In this document: in pieces, positions 12,270-24,979 of the stretch | Numbering within the stretch: position 1 is the stretch's first letter | Layout of the letters: every line of letters starts with the position of its first letter | DNA from: Tetracentron sinense | Taxonomy: Eukaryota; Streptophyta; Magnoliopsida; Trochodendrales; Trochodendraceae | Reading direction: 5' to 3' | DNA: 64,000 nucleotides | Assembly (NCBI GenBank): GCA_015143295.1 | Contig: CM026562.1 | Location: 12,552,041-12,616,040 of the forward strand | The notes under the pieces: model-generated | The model's input: only the letters and a program-made list of their open reading frames with translations | Databases searched by the model: none | Told to the model about the DNA's origin: nothing | Translations under genes and position numbers: made by a program

Positions 12270-14763
12270 TGTAGAGCCCCGGACCTTTTCTCATTTAATG
12301 CATGACACTTTCGTTGCCATTTTGCCTTTAAAGAGGTATAATTAATAAATAAGGAAGAAATTGGAAATTCTGAAACGTCAGAAATGTTCCTTTTCGAAGT
12401 ACGAGCCCAACGCAAGTTGAATCGTCAAAATCGTACGAACAAGTCAAAAGTTATGGCCAAAACAGTCTGGACCTGCAGGCAATCGTAGCCCGGAAGGCAC
12501 TAAGGACTTAGCTCGGTTATGCGCTAAGGACGTAGCTCGGTTATGCGCTAAGGACGTAGCTCGGTTATGCACTAAGGACGTAGCTCGGTTATGCGCTAAG
12601 GATGTAGCTTGGAATGCACTAAGGACGTAGCTTCGACAACGTGCTCTGATGAGGCACAGACAACGCATAGACAACGTACTCTGATAACGTATACGTTGTG
12701 CATTCGTTGTGCAACAGACAACGGGTGCGTTGTGCAGCAGACAACGTGTACGTTGTACAGCACAACGGGCACGTTGTACGTAAGACAACGGACAACGAGC
12801 TCAGCACTATGCACGACACAACGTGACAACGGGTTCGGCACCCTTCAACAGCACAACGTGTTTGGTACTATTCACAGCACAACGTGTTTGGTACTATTCA
12901 CAGCACAACGTGTTTGGTACTATTCACAACACAACGTGTTTGGTACTACTCACAGCACAACGTGTTTGGTACTATTCACAGCTCAACGTGTTCGGCACTC
13001 GTGTTTTGCAGAAATTTCAGTAAAGGTATTATGGTCTTTTGGTCGGTTCACTCTTACCTTAAGAGTTTAACCCGAGCCTTTAGGACTCATTCTTAACACT
13101 TAGAAAGACTGGAGATTTAGAGAAAGGGGAGAAGGCGATCCTAAACCTAGGGTTTCCATTTTGGCAAATCTGGACATTAGTGTGAATGACTCTGTTCGTA
13201 GTCCTATCTTGGCAAATGTCACGGTTCGGCCATACATTATAGATTTGATCCAAGAATACCAAGCCATAGATGCTGAATTGTTGGCTTATCGGGACAAGGA
13301 AGTTGCTAAGGGTAGTGAGGACTTCTCTCTCACTAGTCGGGGTGCTATCACATTCAAGGGAAGGCTGTGCGTCCCAGCCAATGTAGATCTTCGAAGAGAG
13401 ATTTTGGATGAAGCACACCGTTCGAAGTACACAGTGCATCCAGGGGGTACAAAGATGTACCGGAACCTCAAGAGTCATTTTGGTGGCGGAATATGAAGAG
13501 GGAGGTTGCGGAATATGTAGCACGGTGCTTGGTGTGTCAACAGGTAAAAGCAGAACACATGCGGCCCGCAGGTCTATTACAGTCCCTTCCAATTCCTGAG
13601 TGGAAATGGGAGAACATATCCATGGATTTCATAGTTGGCTTGCCAAAGACGGCAAGGGGCTCAGATGCGATATGGGTAGTAGTGGATCGTTTGACGAAGT
13701 CCGCTCACTTCTTACCTTACCGAACTACTTTTAACTCTAGTCAGTTAGCCGCTTTGTACATCAAGGAAGTGGTGAGGTTGCACGGGGTGCCCATTAGTAT
13801 TGTGTCTGATCGGGATCCAAGATTCACATCTCGATTCTGGAAAAGCTTCCAGGAGGCTATGGGTTCCCGACTTGATTTCAGCACAGCTTTTCATCCACAG
13901 ACGGATGGACAAACCGAGAGAGTGAACCAAGTCATTGAAGACATGCTTCGGGCTTGTATGTTGGATTTCAGAGGCAGTTGGGAAGAGCACTTGCCTTTGG
14001 TTGAATTTGCCTATAATAACAGCTATCAGGCAAGTATCCAAATGGCACCATTTGAGGCCTTGTATGGGCGAAGTTGTAGGTCTCCTCTCTATTGGGATGA
14101 GGTAGGAGAAAGGAAAGTACTTGGTCCAGAGTTGATTGAGCAAACTGCAAACACAATTAAGATCATTCGGGATCGATTGAAAGCCGCTCAAGATCGCCAG
14201 AAAAGTTATGCGGACACGCGCCGTAGGGACTTGGAATTTCAAGTAGGGGATCAAGTTTTTGTGAAAGTATCTCCTAGCAAAGGGATCATGAGATTTGGAA
14301 AGCGAGGCAAGCTCAGTCCTCGGTATGTTGGGCCTTTTGAGATTATCACACGAGTTGGTGAGGTTGCTTACAGGGTAGCTCTCCCACCTCACATGGCCGT
14401 AGTTCACAACGTCTTCCATGTGTCTATGCTTCGGAAGTACATTGCGGATCCTTCGCATGTCATAGACTTGGAACCGTTGGAGATTCGAGAGGACCTCACC
14501 TTGATTGAAAAGTCGGTTCAGATTTTGGATCGAAGAGATCAGGTGCTTTGCAACAAGACAATCCCTTTAGTTCTTGTGCAATGGCAACACCATGCTCGGG
14601 AAGAAGCTACATGGGAGCGTGAAGCCGAAGTCAAAGCAAAGTACCCAGAATTAATTGAATGAGTTTTTGGTATAAGTTTGTATATGACCAGTAATTTTCT
14701 TTTTGGTTTGTAATGCAAGTAGCGTCTAAATTTCGAGGACGAAATTTTTGTAAGGGGGGAGGA
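12270..14763 (+). repeat. T unit 5 (2494 bp)
   Basis: Fifth tandem unit, sharing the shorter closing G-run with units 4 and 6. Confidence 0.92.
13493..14662 (+). pseudogene. T unit 5 integrase/chromodomain ORF
   Basis: Same 389-codon translation as unit 2. The parent unit is broken. Confidence 0.87.
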
Positions 14764-17257
14764 TGTAGAGCCCCGGACCTTTTCTCATTTAATGCATGAC
14801 ACTTTCGTTGCCATTTTGCCTTTAAAGAGGTATAATTAATAAATAAGGAAGAAATTGGAAATTCTGAAACGTCAGAAATGTTCCTTTTCGAAGTACGAGC
14901 CCAACGCAAGTTGAATCGTCAAAATCGTACGAACAAGTCAAAAGTTATGGCCAAAACAGTCTGGACCTGCAGGCAATCGTAGCCCGGAAGGCACTAAGGA
15001 CTTAGCTCGGTTATGCGCTAAGGACGTAGCTCGGTTATGCGCTAAGGACGTAGCTCGGTTATGCACTAAGGACGTAGCTCGGTTATGCGCTAAGGATGTA
15101 GCTTGGAATGCACTAAGGACGTAGCTTCGACAACGTGCTCTGATGAGGCACAGACAACGCATAGACAACGTACTCTGATAACGTATACGTTGTGCATTCG
15201 TTGTGCAACAGACAACGGGTGCGTTGTGCAGCAGACAACGTGTACGTTGTACAGCACAACGGGCACGTTGTACGTAAGACAACGGACAACGAGCTCAGCA
15301 CTATGCACGACACAACGTGACAACGGGTTCGGCACCCTTCAACAGCACAACGTGTTTGGTACTATTCACAGCACAACGTGTTTGGTACTATTCACAGCAC
15401 AACGTGTTTGGTACTATTCACAACACAACGTGTTTGGTACTACTCACAGCACAACGTGTTTGGTACTATTCACAGCTCAACGTGTTCGGCACTCGTGTTT
15501 TGCAGAAATTTCAGTAAAGGTATTATGGTCTTTTGGTCGGTTCACTCTTACCTTAAGAGTTTAACCCGAGCCTTTAGGACTCATTCTTAACACTTAGAAA
15601 GACTGGAGATTTAGAGAAAGGGGAGAAGGCGATCCTAAACCTAGGGTTTCCATTTTGGCAAATCTGGACATTAGTGTGAATGACTCTGTTCGTAGTCCTA
15701 TCTTGGCAAATGTCACGGTTCGGCCATACATTATAGATTTGATCCAAGAATACCAAGCCATAGATGCTGAATTGTTGGCTTATCGGGACAAGGAAGTTGC
15801 TAAGGGTAGTGAGGACTTCTCTCTCACTAGTCGGGGTGCTATCACATTCAAGGGAAGGCTGTGCGTCCCAGCCAATGTAGATCTTCGAAGAGAGATTTTG
15901 GATGAAGCACACCGTTCGAAGTACACAGTGCATCCAGGGGGTACAAAGATGTACCGGAACCTCAAGAGTCATTTTGGTGGCGGAATATGAAGAGGGAGGT
16001 TGCGGAATATGTAGCACGGTGCTTGGTGTGTCAACAGGTAAAAGCAGAACACATGCGGCCCGCAGGTCTATTACAGTCCCTTCCAATTCCTGAGTGGAAA
16101 TGGGAGAACATATCCATGGATTTCATAGTTGGCTTGCCAAAGACGGCAAGGGGCTCAGATGCGATATGGGTAGTAGTGGATCGTTTGACGAAGTCCGCTC
16201 ACTTCTTACCTTACCGAACTACTTTTAACTCTAGTCAGTTAGCCGCTTTGTACATCAAGGAAGTGGTGAGGTTGCACGGGGTGCCCATTAGTATTGTGTC
16301 TGATCGGGATCCAAGATTCACATCTCGATTCTGGAAAAGCTTCCAGGAGGCTATGGGTTCCCGACTTGATTTCAGCACAGCTTTTCATCCACAGACGGAT
16401 GGACAAACCGAGAGAGTGAACCAAGTCATTGAAGACATGCTTCGGGCTTGTATGTTGGATTTCAGAGGCAGTTGGGAAGAGCACTTGCCTTTGGTTGAAT
16501 TTGCCTATAATAACAGCTATCAGGCAAGTATCCAAATGGCACCATTTGAGGCCTTGTATGGGCGAAGTTGTAGGTCTCCTCTCTATTGGGATGAGGTAGG
16601 AGAAAGGAAAGTACTTGGTCCAGAGTTGATTGAGCAAACTGCAAACACAATTAAGATCATTCGGGATCGATTGAAAGCCGCTCAAGATCGCCAGAAAAGT
16701 TATGCGGACACGCGCCGTAGGGACTTGGAATTTCAAGTAGGGGATCAAGTTTTTGTGAAAGTATCTCCTAGCAAAGGGATCATGAGATTTGGAAAGCGAG
16801 GCAAGCTCAGTCCTCGGTATGTTGGGCCTTTTGAGATTATCACACGAGTTGGTGAGGTTGCTTACAGGGTAGCTCTCCCACCTCACATGGCCGTAGTTCA
16901 CAACGTCTTCCATGTGTCTATGCTTCGGAAGTACATTGCGGATCCTTCGCATGTCATAGACTTGGAACCGTTGGAGATTCGAGAGGACCTCACCTTGATT
17001 GAAAAGTCGGTTCAGATTTTGGATCGAAGAGATCAGGTGCTTTGCAACAAGACAATCCCTTTAGTTCTTGTGCAATGGCAACACCATGCTCGGGAAGAAG
17101 CTACATGGGAGCGTGAAGCCGAAGTCAAAGCAAAGTACCCAGAATTAATTGAATGAGTTTTTGGTATAAGTTTGTATATGACCAGTAATTTTCTTTTTGG
17201 TTTGTAATGCAAGTAGCGTCTAAATTTCGAGGACGAAATTTTTGTAAGGGGGGAGAA
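14764..17257 (+). repeat. T unit 6 (2494 bp)
   Basis: Sixth tandem unit. It ends in a private one-base variant of the polypurine region just before unit 7. Confidence 0.92.
15987..17156 (+). pseudogene. T unit 6 integrase/chromodomain ORF
   Basis: Same 389-codon translation as unit 2. The parent unit is broken. Confidence 0.87.
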
Positions 17258-19752
17258 TGTAGAGCCCCGGACCTTTTCTCATTTAATGCATGACACTTTC
17301 GTTGCCATTTTGCCTTTAAAGAGGTATAATTAATAAATAAGGAAGAAATTGGAAATTCTGAAACGTCAGAAATGTTCCTTTTCGAAGTACGAGCCCAACG
17401 CAAGTTGAATCGTCAAAATCGTACGAACAAGTCAAAAGTTATGGCCAAAACAGTCTGGACCTGCAGGCAATCGTAGCCCGGAAGGCACTAAGGACTTAGC
17501 TCGGTTATGCGCTAAGGACGTAGCTCGGTTATGCGCTAAGGACGTAGCTCGGTTATGCACTAAGGACGTAGCTCGGTTATGCGCTAAGGATGTAGCTTGG
17601 AATGCACTAAGGACGTAGCTTCGACAACGTGCTCTGATGAGGCACAGACAACGCATAGACAACGTACTCTGATAACGTATACGTTGTGCATTCGTTGTGC
17701 AACAGACAACGGGTGCGTTGTGCAGCAGACAACGTGTACGTTGTACAGCACAACGGGCACGTTGTACGTAAGACAACGGACAACGAGCTCAGCACTATGC
17801 ACGACACAACGTGACAACGGGTTCGGCACCCTTCAACAGCACAACGTGTTTGGTACTATTCACAGCACAACGTGTTTGGTACTATTCACAGCACAACGTG
17901 TTTGGTACTATTCACAACACAACGTGTTTGGTACTACTCACAGCACAACGTGTTTGGTACTATTCACAGCTCAACGTGTTCGGCACTCGTGTTTTGCAGA
18001 AATTTCAGTAAAGGTATTATGGTCTTTTGGTCGGTTCACTCTTACCTTAAGAGTTTAACCCGAGCCTTTAGGACTCATTCTTAACACTTAGAAAGACTGG
18101 AGATTTAGAGAAAGGGGAGAAGGCGATCCTAAACCTAGGGTTTCCATTTTGGCAAATCTGGACATTAGTGTGAATGACTCTGTTCGTAGTCCTATCTTGG
18201 CAAATGTCACGGTTCGGCCATACATTATAGATTTGATCCAAGAATACCAAGCCATAGATGCTGAATTGTTGGCTTATCGGGACAAGGAAGTTGCTAAGGG
18301 TAGTGAGGACTTCTCTCTCACTAGTCGGGGTGCTATCACATTTAAGGGAAGGCTGTGCGTCCCAGCCAATGTAGATCTTCGAAGAGAGATTTTGGATGAA
18401 GCACACCGTTCGAAGTACACAGTGCATCCAGGGGGTACAAAGATGTACCGGAACCTCAAGAGTCATTTTGGTGGCGGAATATGAAGAGGGAGGTTGCGGA
18501 ATATGTAGCACGGTGCTTGGTGTGTCAACAGGTAAAAGCAGAACACATGCGGCCCGCAGGTCTATTACAGTCCCTTCCAATTCCTGAGTGGAAATGGGAG
18601 AACATATCCATGGATTTCATAGTTGGCTTGCCAAAGACGGCAAGGGGCTCAGATGCGATATGGGTAGTAGTGGATCGTTTGACGAAGTCCGCTCACTTCT
18701 TACCTTACCGAACTACTTTTAACTCTAGTCAGTTAGCCGCTTTGTACATCAAGGAAGTGGTGAGGTTGCACGGGGTGCCCATTAGTATTGTGTCTGATCG
18801 GGATCCAAGATTCACATCTCGATTCTGGAAAAGCTTCCAGGAGGCTATGGGTTCCCGACTTGATTTCAGCACAGCTTTTCATCCACAGACGGATGGACAA
18901 ACCGAGAGAGTGAACCAAGTCATTGAAGACATGCTTCGGGCTTGTATGTTGGATTTCAGAGGCAGTTGGGAAGAGCACTTGCCTTTGGTTGAATTTGCCT
19001 ACAATAACAGCTATCAGGCAAGTATCCAAATGGCACCATTTGAGGCCTTGTATGGGCGAAGTTGTAGGTCTCCTCTCTATTGGGATGAGGTAGGAGAAAG
19101 GAAAGTACTTGGTCCAGAGTTGATTGAGCAAACTGCAAACACAATTAAGATCATTCGGGATCGATTGAAAGCCGCTCAAGATCGCCAGAAAAGTTATGCG
19201 GACACGCGCCGTAGGGACTTGGAATTTCAAGTAGGGGATCAAGTTTTTGTGAAAGTATCTCCTAGCAAAGGGATCATGAGATTTGGAAAGCGAGGCAAGC
19301 TCAGTCCTCGGTATGTTGGGCCTTTTGAGATTATCACACGAGTTGGTGAGGTTGCTTACAGGGTAGCTCTCCCACCTCACATGGCCGTAGTTCACAACGT
19401 CTTCCATGTGTCTATGCTTCGGAAGTACATTGCGGATCCTTCGCATGTCATAGACTTGGAACCGTTGGAGATTCGAGAGGACCTCACCTTGATTGAAAAG
19501 TCGGTTCAGATTTTGGATCAAAGAGATCAGGTGCTTTGCAACAAGACAATCCCTTTAGTTCTTGTGCAATGGCAACACCATGCTCGGGAAGAAGCTACAT
19601 GGGAGCGTGAAGCCGAAGTCAAAGCAAAGTACCCAGAATTAATTGAATGAGTTTTTGGTATAAGTTTGTATATGACCAGTAATTTTCTTTTTGGTTTGTA
19701 ATGCAAGTAGCGTCTAAATTTCGAGGACGAAATTTTTGTAAGGGGGGGAGGA
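17258..19752 (+). repeat. T unit 7 (2495 bp)
   Basis: Seventh tandem unit. It shares three substitutions in the pol part with unit 8 that are absent from units 1-6 (near 18342, 19003 and 19520), so units 7 and 8 are sister copies. Confidence 0.92.
18481..19650 (+). pseudogene. T unit 7 integrase/chromodomain ORF
   Basis: A 389-codon stretch that differs from units 2-6 by one residue near the C-terminus, a change shared with unit 8. The parent unit is broken. Confidence 0.87.
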
Positions 19753-22247
19753 TGTAGAGCCCCGGACCTTTTCTCATTTAATGCATGACACTTTCGTTGC
19801 CATTTTGCCTTTAAAGAGGTATAATTAATAAATAAGGAAGAAATTGGAAATTCTGAAACGTCAGAAATGTTCCTTTTCGAAGTACGAGCCCAACGCAAGT
19901 TGAATCGTCAAAATCGTACGAACAAGTCAAAAGTTATGGCCAAAACAGTCTGGACCTGCAGGCAATCGTAGCCCGGAAGGCACTAAGGACTTAGCTCGGT
20001 TATGCGCTAAGGACGTAGCTCGGTTATGCGCTAAGGACGTAGCTCGGTTATGCACTAAGGACGTAGCTCGGTTATGCGCTAAGGATGTAGCTTGGAATGC
20101 ACTAAGGACGTAGCTTCGACAACGTGCTCTGATGAGGCACAGACAACGCATAGACAACGTACTCTGATAACGTATACGTTGTGCATTCGTTGTGCAACAG
20201 ACAACGGGTGCGTTGTGCAGCAGACAACGTGTACGTTGTACAGCACAACGGGCACGTTGTACGTAAGACAACGGACAACGAGCTCAGCACTATGCACGAC
20301 ACAACGTGACAACGGGTTCGGCACCCTTCAACAGCACAACGTGTTTGGTACTATTCACAGCACAACGTGTTTGGTACTATTCACAGCACAACGTGTTTGG
20401 TACTATTCACAACACAACGTGTTTGGTACTACTCACAGCACAACGTGTTTGGTACTATTCACAGCTCAACGTGTTCGGCACTCGTGTTTTGCAGAAATTT
20501 CAGTAAAGGTATTATGGTCTTTTGGTCGGTTCACTCTTACCTTAAGAGTTTAACCCGAGCCTTTAGGACTCATTCTTAACACTTAGAAAGACTGGAGATT
20601 TAGAGAAAGGGGAGAAGGCGATCCTAAACCTAGGGTTTCCATTTTGGCAAATCTGGACATTAGTGTGAATGACTCTGTTCGTAGTCCTATCTTGGCAAAT
20701 GTCACGGTTCGGCCATACATTATAGATTTGATCCAAGAATACCAAGCCATAGATGCTGAATTGTTGGCTTATCGGGACAAGGAAGTTGCTAAGGGTAGTG
20801 AGGACTTCTCTCTCACTAGTCGGGGTGCTATCACATTTAAGGGAAGGCTGTGCGTCCCAGCCAATGTAGATCTTCGAAGAGAGATTTTGGATGAAGCACA
20901 CCGTTCGAAGTACACAGTGCATCCAGGGGGTACAAAGATGTACCGGAACCTCAAGAGTCATTTTGGTGGCGGAATATGAAGAGGGAGGTTGCGGAATATG
21001 TAGCACGGTGCTTGGTGTGTCAACAGGTAAAAGCAGAACACATGCGGCCCGCAGGTCTATTACAGTCCCTTCCAATTCCTGAGTGGAAATGGGAGAACAT
21101 ATCCATGGATTTCATAGTTGGCTTGCCAAAGACGGCAAGGGGCTCAGATGCGATATGGGTAGTAGTGGATCGTTTGACGAAGTCCGCTCACTTCTTACCT
21201 TACCGAACTACTTTTAACTCTAGTCAGTTAGCCGCTTTGTACATCAAGGAAGTGGTGAGGTTGCACGGGGTGCCCATTAGTATTGTGTCTGATCGGGATC
21301 CAAGATTCACATCTCGATTCTGGAAAAGCTTCCAGGAGGCTATGGGTTCCCGACTTGATTTCAGCACAGCTTTTCATCCACAGACGGATGGACAAACCGA
21401 GAGAGTGAACCAAGTCATTGAAGACATGCTTCGGGCTTGTATGTTGGATTTCAGAGGCAGTTGGGAAGAGCACTTGCCTTTGGTTGAATTTGCCTACAAT
21501 AACAGCTATCAGGCAAGTATCCAAATGGCACCATTTGAGGCCTTGTATGGGCGAAGTTGTAGGTCTCCTCTCTATTGGGATGAGGTAGGAGAAAGGAAAG
21601 TACTTGGTCCAGAGTTGATTGAGCAAACTGCAAACACAATTAAGATCATTCGGGATCGATTGAAAGCCGCTCAAGATCGCCAGAAAAGTTATGCGGACAC
21701 GCGCCGTAGGGACTTGGAATTTCAAGTAGGGGATCAAGTTTTTGTGAAAGTATCTCCTAGCAAAGGGATCATGAGATTTGGAAAGCGAGGCAAGCTCAGT
21801 CCTCGGTATGTTGGGCCTTTTGAGATTATCACACGAGTTGGTGAGGTTGCTTACAGGGTAGCTCTCCCACCTCACATGGCCGTAGTTCACAACGTCTTCC
21901 ATGTGTCTATGCTTCGGAAGTACATTGCGGATCCTTCGCATGTCATAGACTTGGAACCGTTGGAGATTCGAGAGGACCTCACCTTGATTGAAAAGTCGGT
22001 TCAGATTTTGGATCAAAGAGATCAGGTGCTTTGCAACAAGACAATCCCTTTAGTTCTTGTGCAATGGCAACACCATGCTCGGGAAGAAGCTACATGGGAG
22101 CGTGAAGCCGAAGTCAAAGCAAAGTACCCAGAATTAATTGAATGAGTTTTTGGTATAAGTTTGTATATGACCAGTAATTTTCTTTTTGGTTTGTAATGCA
22201 AGTAGCGTCTAAATTTCGAGGACGAAATTTTTGTAAGGGGGGGAGGA
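19753..22247 (+). repeat. T unit 8 (2495 bp)
   Basis: Last tandem unit, sister to unit 7. It is followed directly by the full LTR that closes the array. Confidence 0.92.
20976..22145 (+). pseudogene. T unit 8 integrase/chromodomain ORF
   Basis: A 389-codon stretch matching that of unit 7. The parent unit is broken. Confidence 0.87.
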
Positions 22248-24785
22248 TGTAGAGCCCGGACCTTTTCACATTTAATGCATGGCACTTTCGTGGCCATTTT
22301 GCCTTTAAAGAGGTATAATTAATAAATAAGGAAGAAATTGGAAATTCTGAAACGTCAGAAATGTTCCTTTTCGAAGTACGAGCCCAACGCAAGTTGAATC
22401 GTCAAAATCGTACGAACAAGTCAAAAGTTATGGCCAAAACAGTCTGGACCTGCAGGCAATCGTAGCCCGGAAGGCACTAAGGACTTAGCTCGGTTATGCG
22501 CTAAGGACGTAGCTCGGTTATGCGCTAAGGACGTAGCTCGGTTATGCACTAAGGACGTAGCTCGGTTATGCGCTAAGGATGTAGCTTGGAATGCACTAAG
22601 GACGTAGCTTCGACAACGTGCTCTGATGAGGCACAGACAACGCATAGACAACGTACTCTGATAACGTATACGTTGTGCATTCGTTGTGCAACAGACAACG
22701 GGTGCGTTGTGCCGCAGACAACGTGTACGTTGTACAGCACAACGGGCACGTTGTACGTAAGACAACGGACAACGAGCTCAGCACTATGCACGACACAACG
22801 TGACAACGGGTTCGGCACCCTTCAACAGCACAACGTGTTTGGTACTATTCACAGCACAACGTGTTTGGTACTATTCACAGCACAACGTGTTTGGTACTAT
22901 TCACAACACAACGTGTTTGGTACTACTCACAGCACAACGTGTTTGGTACTATTCACAGCTCAACGTGTTCGGCACTCGTGTTTTGCAGAAATTTCAGTAA
23001 AGGTATTATGGTCTTTTGGTCGGTTCACTCTTACCTTAAGAGTTTAACCCGAGCCTTTAGGGCTCATTCTTAACACTTAGAAAGACTGGAGAGTTAGAGA
23101 AAGGGGAGAAGGCGATCCTAAACCTAGGGTTTCCATTTTGGAGAGAAATCAAAGGGTTTTGAAACCCTAGATCATCCTCAAGCCCGTTTTCTTCAAGATT
23201 TCGGTTCAAGCATTCGTGGAGCTCGCGATCCAAGCTAGGGCAGCACCTCCGGTTGTTTTTTTTTAAAGGGGTTTCTTCCTCATTTCTTCAAGGTCGGTAC
23301 TTCTTGCTACCCTCCTAGTTATAGTTCCTCTTTTCCCTCCATTTCTTTTGATTTTCTTTCATTCACACATGTGCTATGAGATGGATGGTTGTGAATGGTG
23401 AATGGAGATGGAATGGGCGATTGGATGCCAATGGTTGTGTGGTAATGATTAAAATGGGGAGGGCATTGTTCCAATAATGAACATACATGTATGATTTGAG
23501 TAAAACCCATCTAGAAAAGCATGTTGTAGGGTAAATCCATAATGAACACACCATGTTTGATGAAATGCCAAGGTGAATAAAGTGAGTTGTAAATTAGGAA
23601 ATGCATGCCTAATAAATTATGAATATTGCTAGGGACTATGATAGTGTGTTTCTTGCTTTCCCTAAATGATATGAATATTACATTTCTCAATCATTGATGT
23701 TATAGGTGTTGTGAAATTACCCAAATGTCATATTTAATTTTAAATGCAATTATGTACACGGTTCCCATGAGCACGGCATGCATGACATGATTTATCGAGG
23801 TTTTCAAGAACATGGTTAGAGGTGGGACATATCCTACGATATGTTTTACCTCGCTTTTCACAAGAAAACAAGAACCAACATTCCACGAGGGGTCTCCCCT
23901 CACTCACAAGTGCATATCATGAAGAAGGGCCTCCCTTCCCTCGCATTTACATACACATCATGAAGAAGGGTCTCCCTTCCCTCGCAAGTGCATTGCATAA
24001 AGAAGGGTCTCCCTTCCCTCTCAAGGCATCTCTCAAGTGCATCTCACAAGGATATCTCACAAGTGTATCTCACAAGTTACATGATCACAAGCAAGCACGC
24101 ATGACATGCATGACATGACACGTATGACACGCTCGACAAGATCAAGCAAGACAAATCCGACAAGCTTTCAAGTACGAAAAGATATTTCAAGTCAAGTCAA
24201 GTGCACAAGATTTCAAGGGTTTTACCGGCTTTTATGAATGCAACATGATGAATTATATTGCTTTACGTTATTGTCATGATATGAATTATTCCTCCTTTAT
24301 ATGCGTGAATTGTTTCCTGCTTTATGTATGCTATCCGTATGCTATGACTGTTGGTTAGTGCTTAGTACCCGTTAAGTATTCCATGCTCAGCCGTACCTCT
24401 TATGTCGGCAGGTTCTGAGGGAGCTTCTGCTCCATTTGATGTTTGTGCTCCTGGTCCATAGGTGGAAGAGGAGTACGTCGAGGAGCCTTTGGAGGAACCT
24501 CCCGTAGAGGGTTATCAATAGGTGGTGTTAGATTCTGAGTGGATTAGCTGTGGGTGAGATGAGAGATATACATTCATGTATTTTGGCGGGTCTGTCCGCA
24601 CTTTCTTTTGGATTCCTTTTGTGTAAACTTGGATTCGTATATACATAGAGATTTGTTTAGACTTCCGCTGTTTATATCCTCTATTGTATATGCTCTGTGG
24701 GTTTTTGCAGGTTGGTTGTCAAGCAAGTCATGATTAGTTGTCCAAAGTTCACTCTAACTCCTACGGTGGGTTTTGGGTCGCGACA
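22248..24785 (+). mobile_element. Full 3' LTR closing array T (2538 bp)
   Basis: Begins TGTAGAGC and ends GTCGCGACA, the same termini as the LTRs of H and D. Its first ~0.9 kb is homologous to the LTR segments of the eight units. The remaining ~1.6 kb is found only here in T and includes the stem-loop array at 23884-24020 and a short CATGACATG-rich tract near 24090-24130. It is followed by GTCTG. Confidence 0.92.
23884..24020 (+). repeat. Stem-loop tandem array, GAAGGG-TCT-CCCTTC type (T LTR)
   Basis: Four hairpin-forming units: GAGGGG-TCT-CCCCTC (23887-23901), GAAGGG-CCT-CCCTTC (23924-23938), GAAGGG-TCT-CCCTTC (23965-23979) and again at 24002-24016. Between the first unit and the others both arms change together (G-C to A-T), so pairing is kept. 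The array lies just downstream of a palindrome-like CATATCCTACGATATG stretch at about 23828. Confidence 0.8.
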
Positions 24786-24790
24786 GTCTG
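24786..24790. repeat. Target-site duplication GTCTG, right copy (insertion T)
   Basis: Direct copy of 2289-2293, following the CA end of the closing LTR. Host element H continues from here. Confidence 0.9.
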
Positions 24791-24979
24791 GGAATAGACC
24801 AAAATGTCATCAACAAATACAATCACGCACCTATCAAGATATGGCCGGAACACTTGGTTCATCAAATCCATAAAGGCTGCCGGTGCGTTCGTGAGTCCAA
24901 AAGGCATCACCAAGAACTCGTAGTGTCCATACCGAGTCCTGAAAGCAGTTTTGGGAACATCTTCCACCTTAATCTTCAA

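Larger units (their letters stand above)
2294..24785 (+). mobile_element. Composite insertion T: eightfold tandem array of Tekay-like LTR-integrase units
   Basis: This 22.5-kb plus-strand insertion in element H is bounded by TG...CA and by the 5-bp duplication GTCTG. It consists of eight head-to-tail units of 2469-2519 bp followed by one full LTR (22248-24785). Each unit holds about the first 0.9 kb of the LTR and then the integrase to polypurine-tract end of pol. Gag, protease, RT and RNase H parts are not present anywhere in T. The layout is what unequal exchange between LTR segments of a shortened element would give. Units 2-8 are nearly identical, so the amplification is recent, unless the copy number is an assembly artefact. 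All units are broken fossils. Confidence 0.9.

Noticed and set aside
2294-24785. Centromeric or classical satellite DNA
   Set aside because: The unit is a recognisable LTR-plus-integrase segment inside one target-site duplication, not an independent satellite, though it could be the seed of one.
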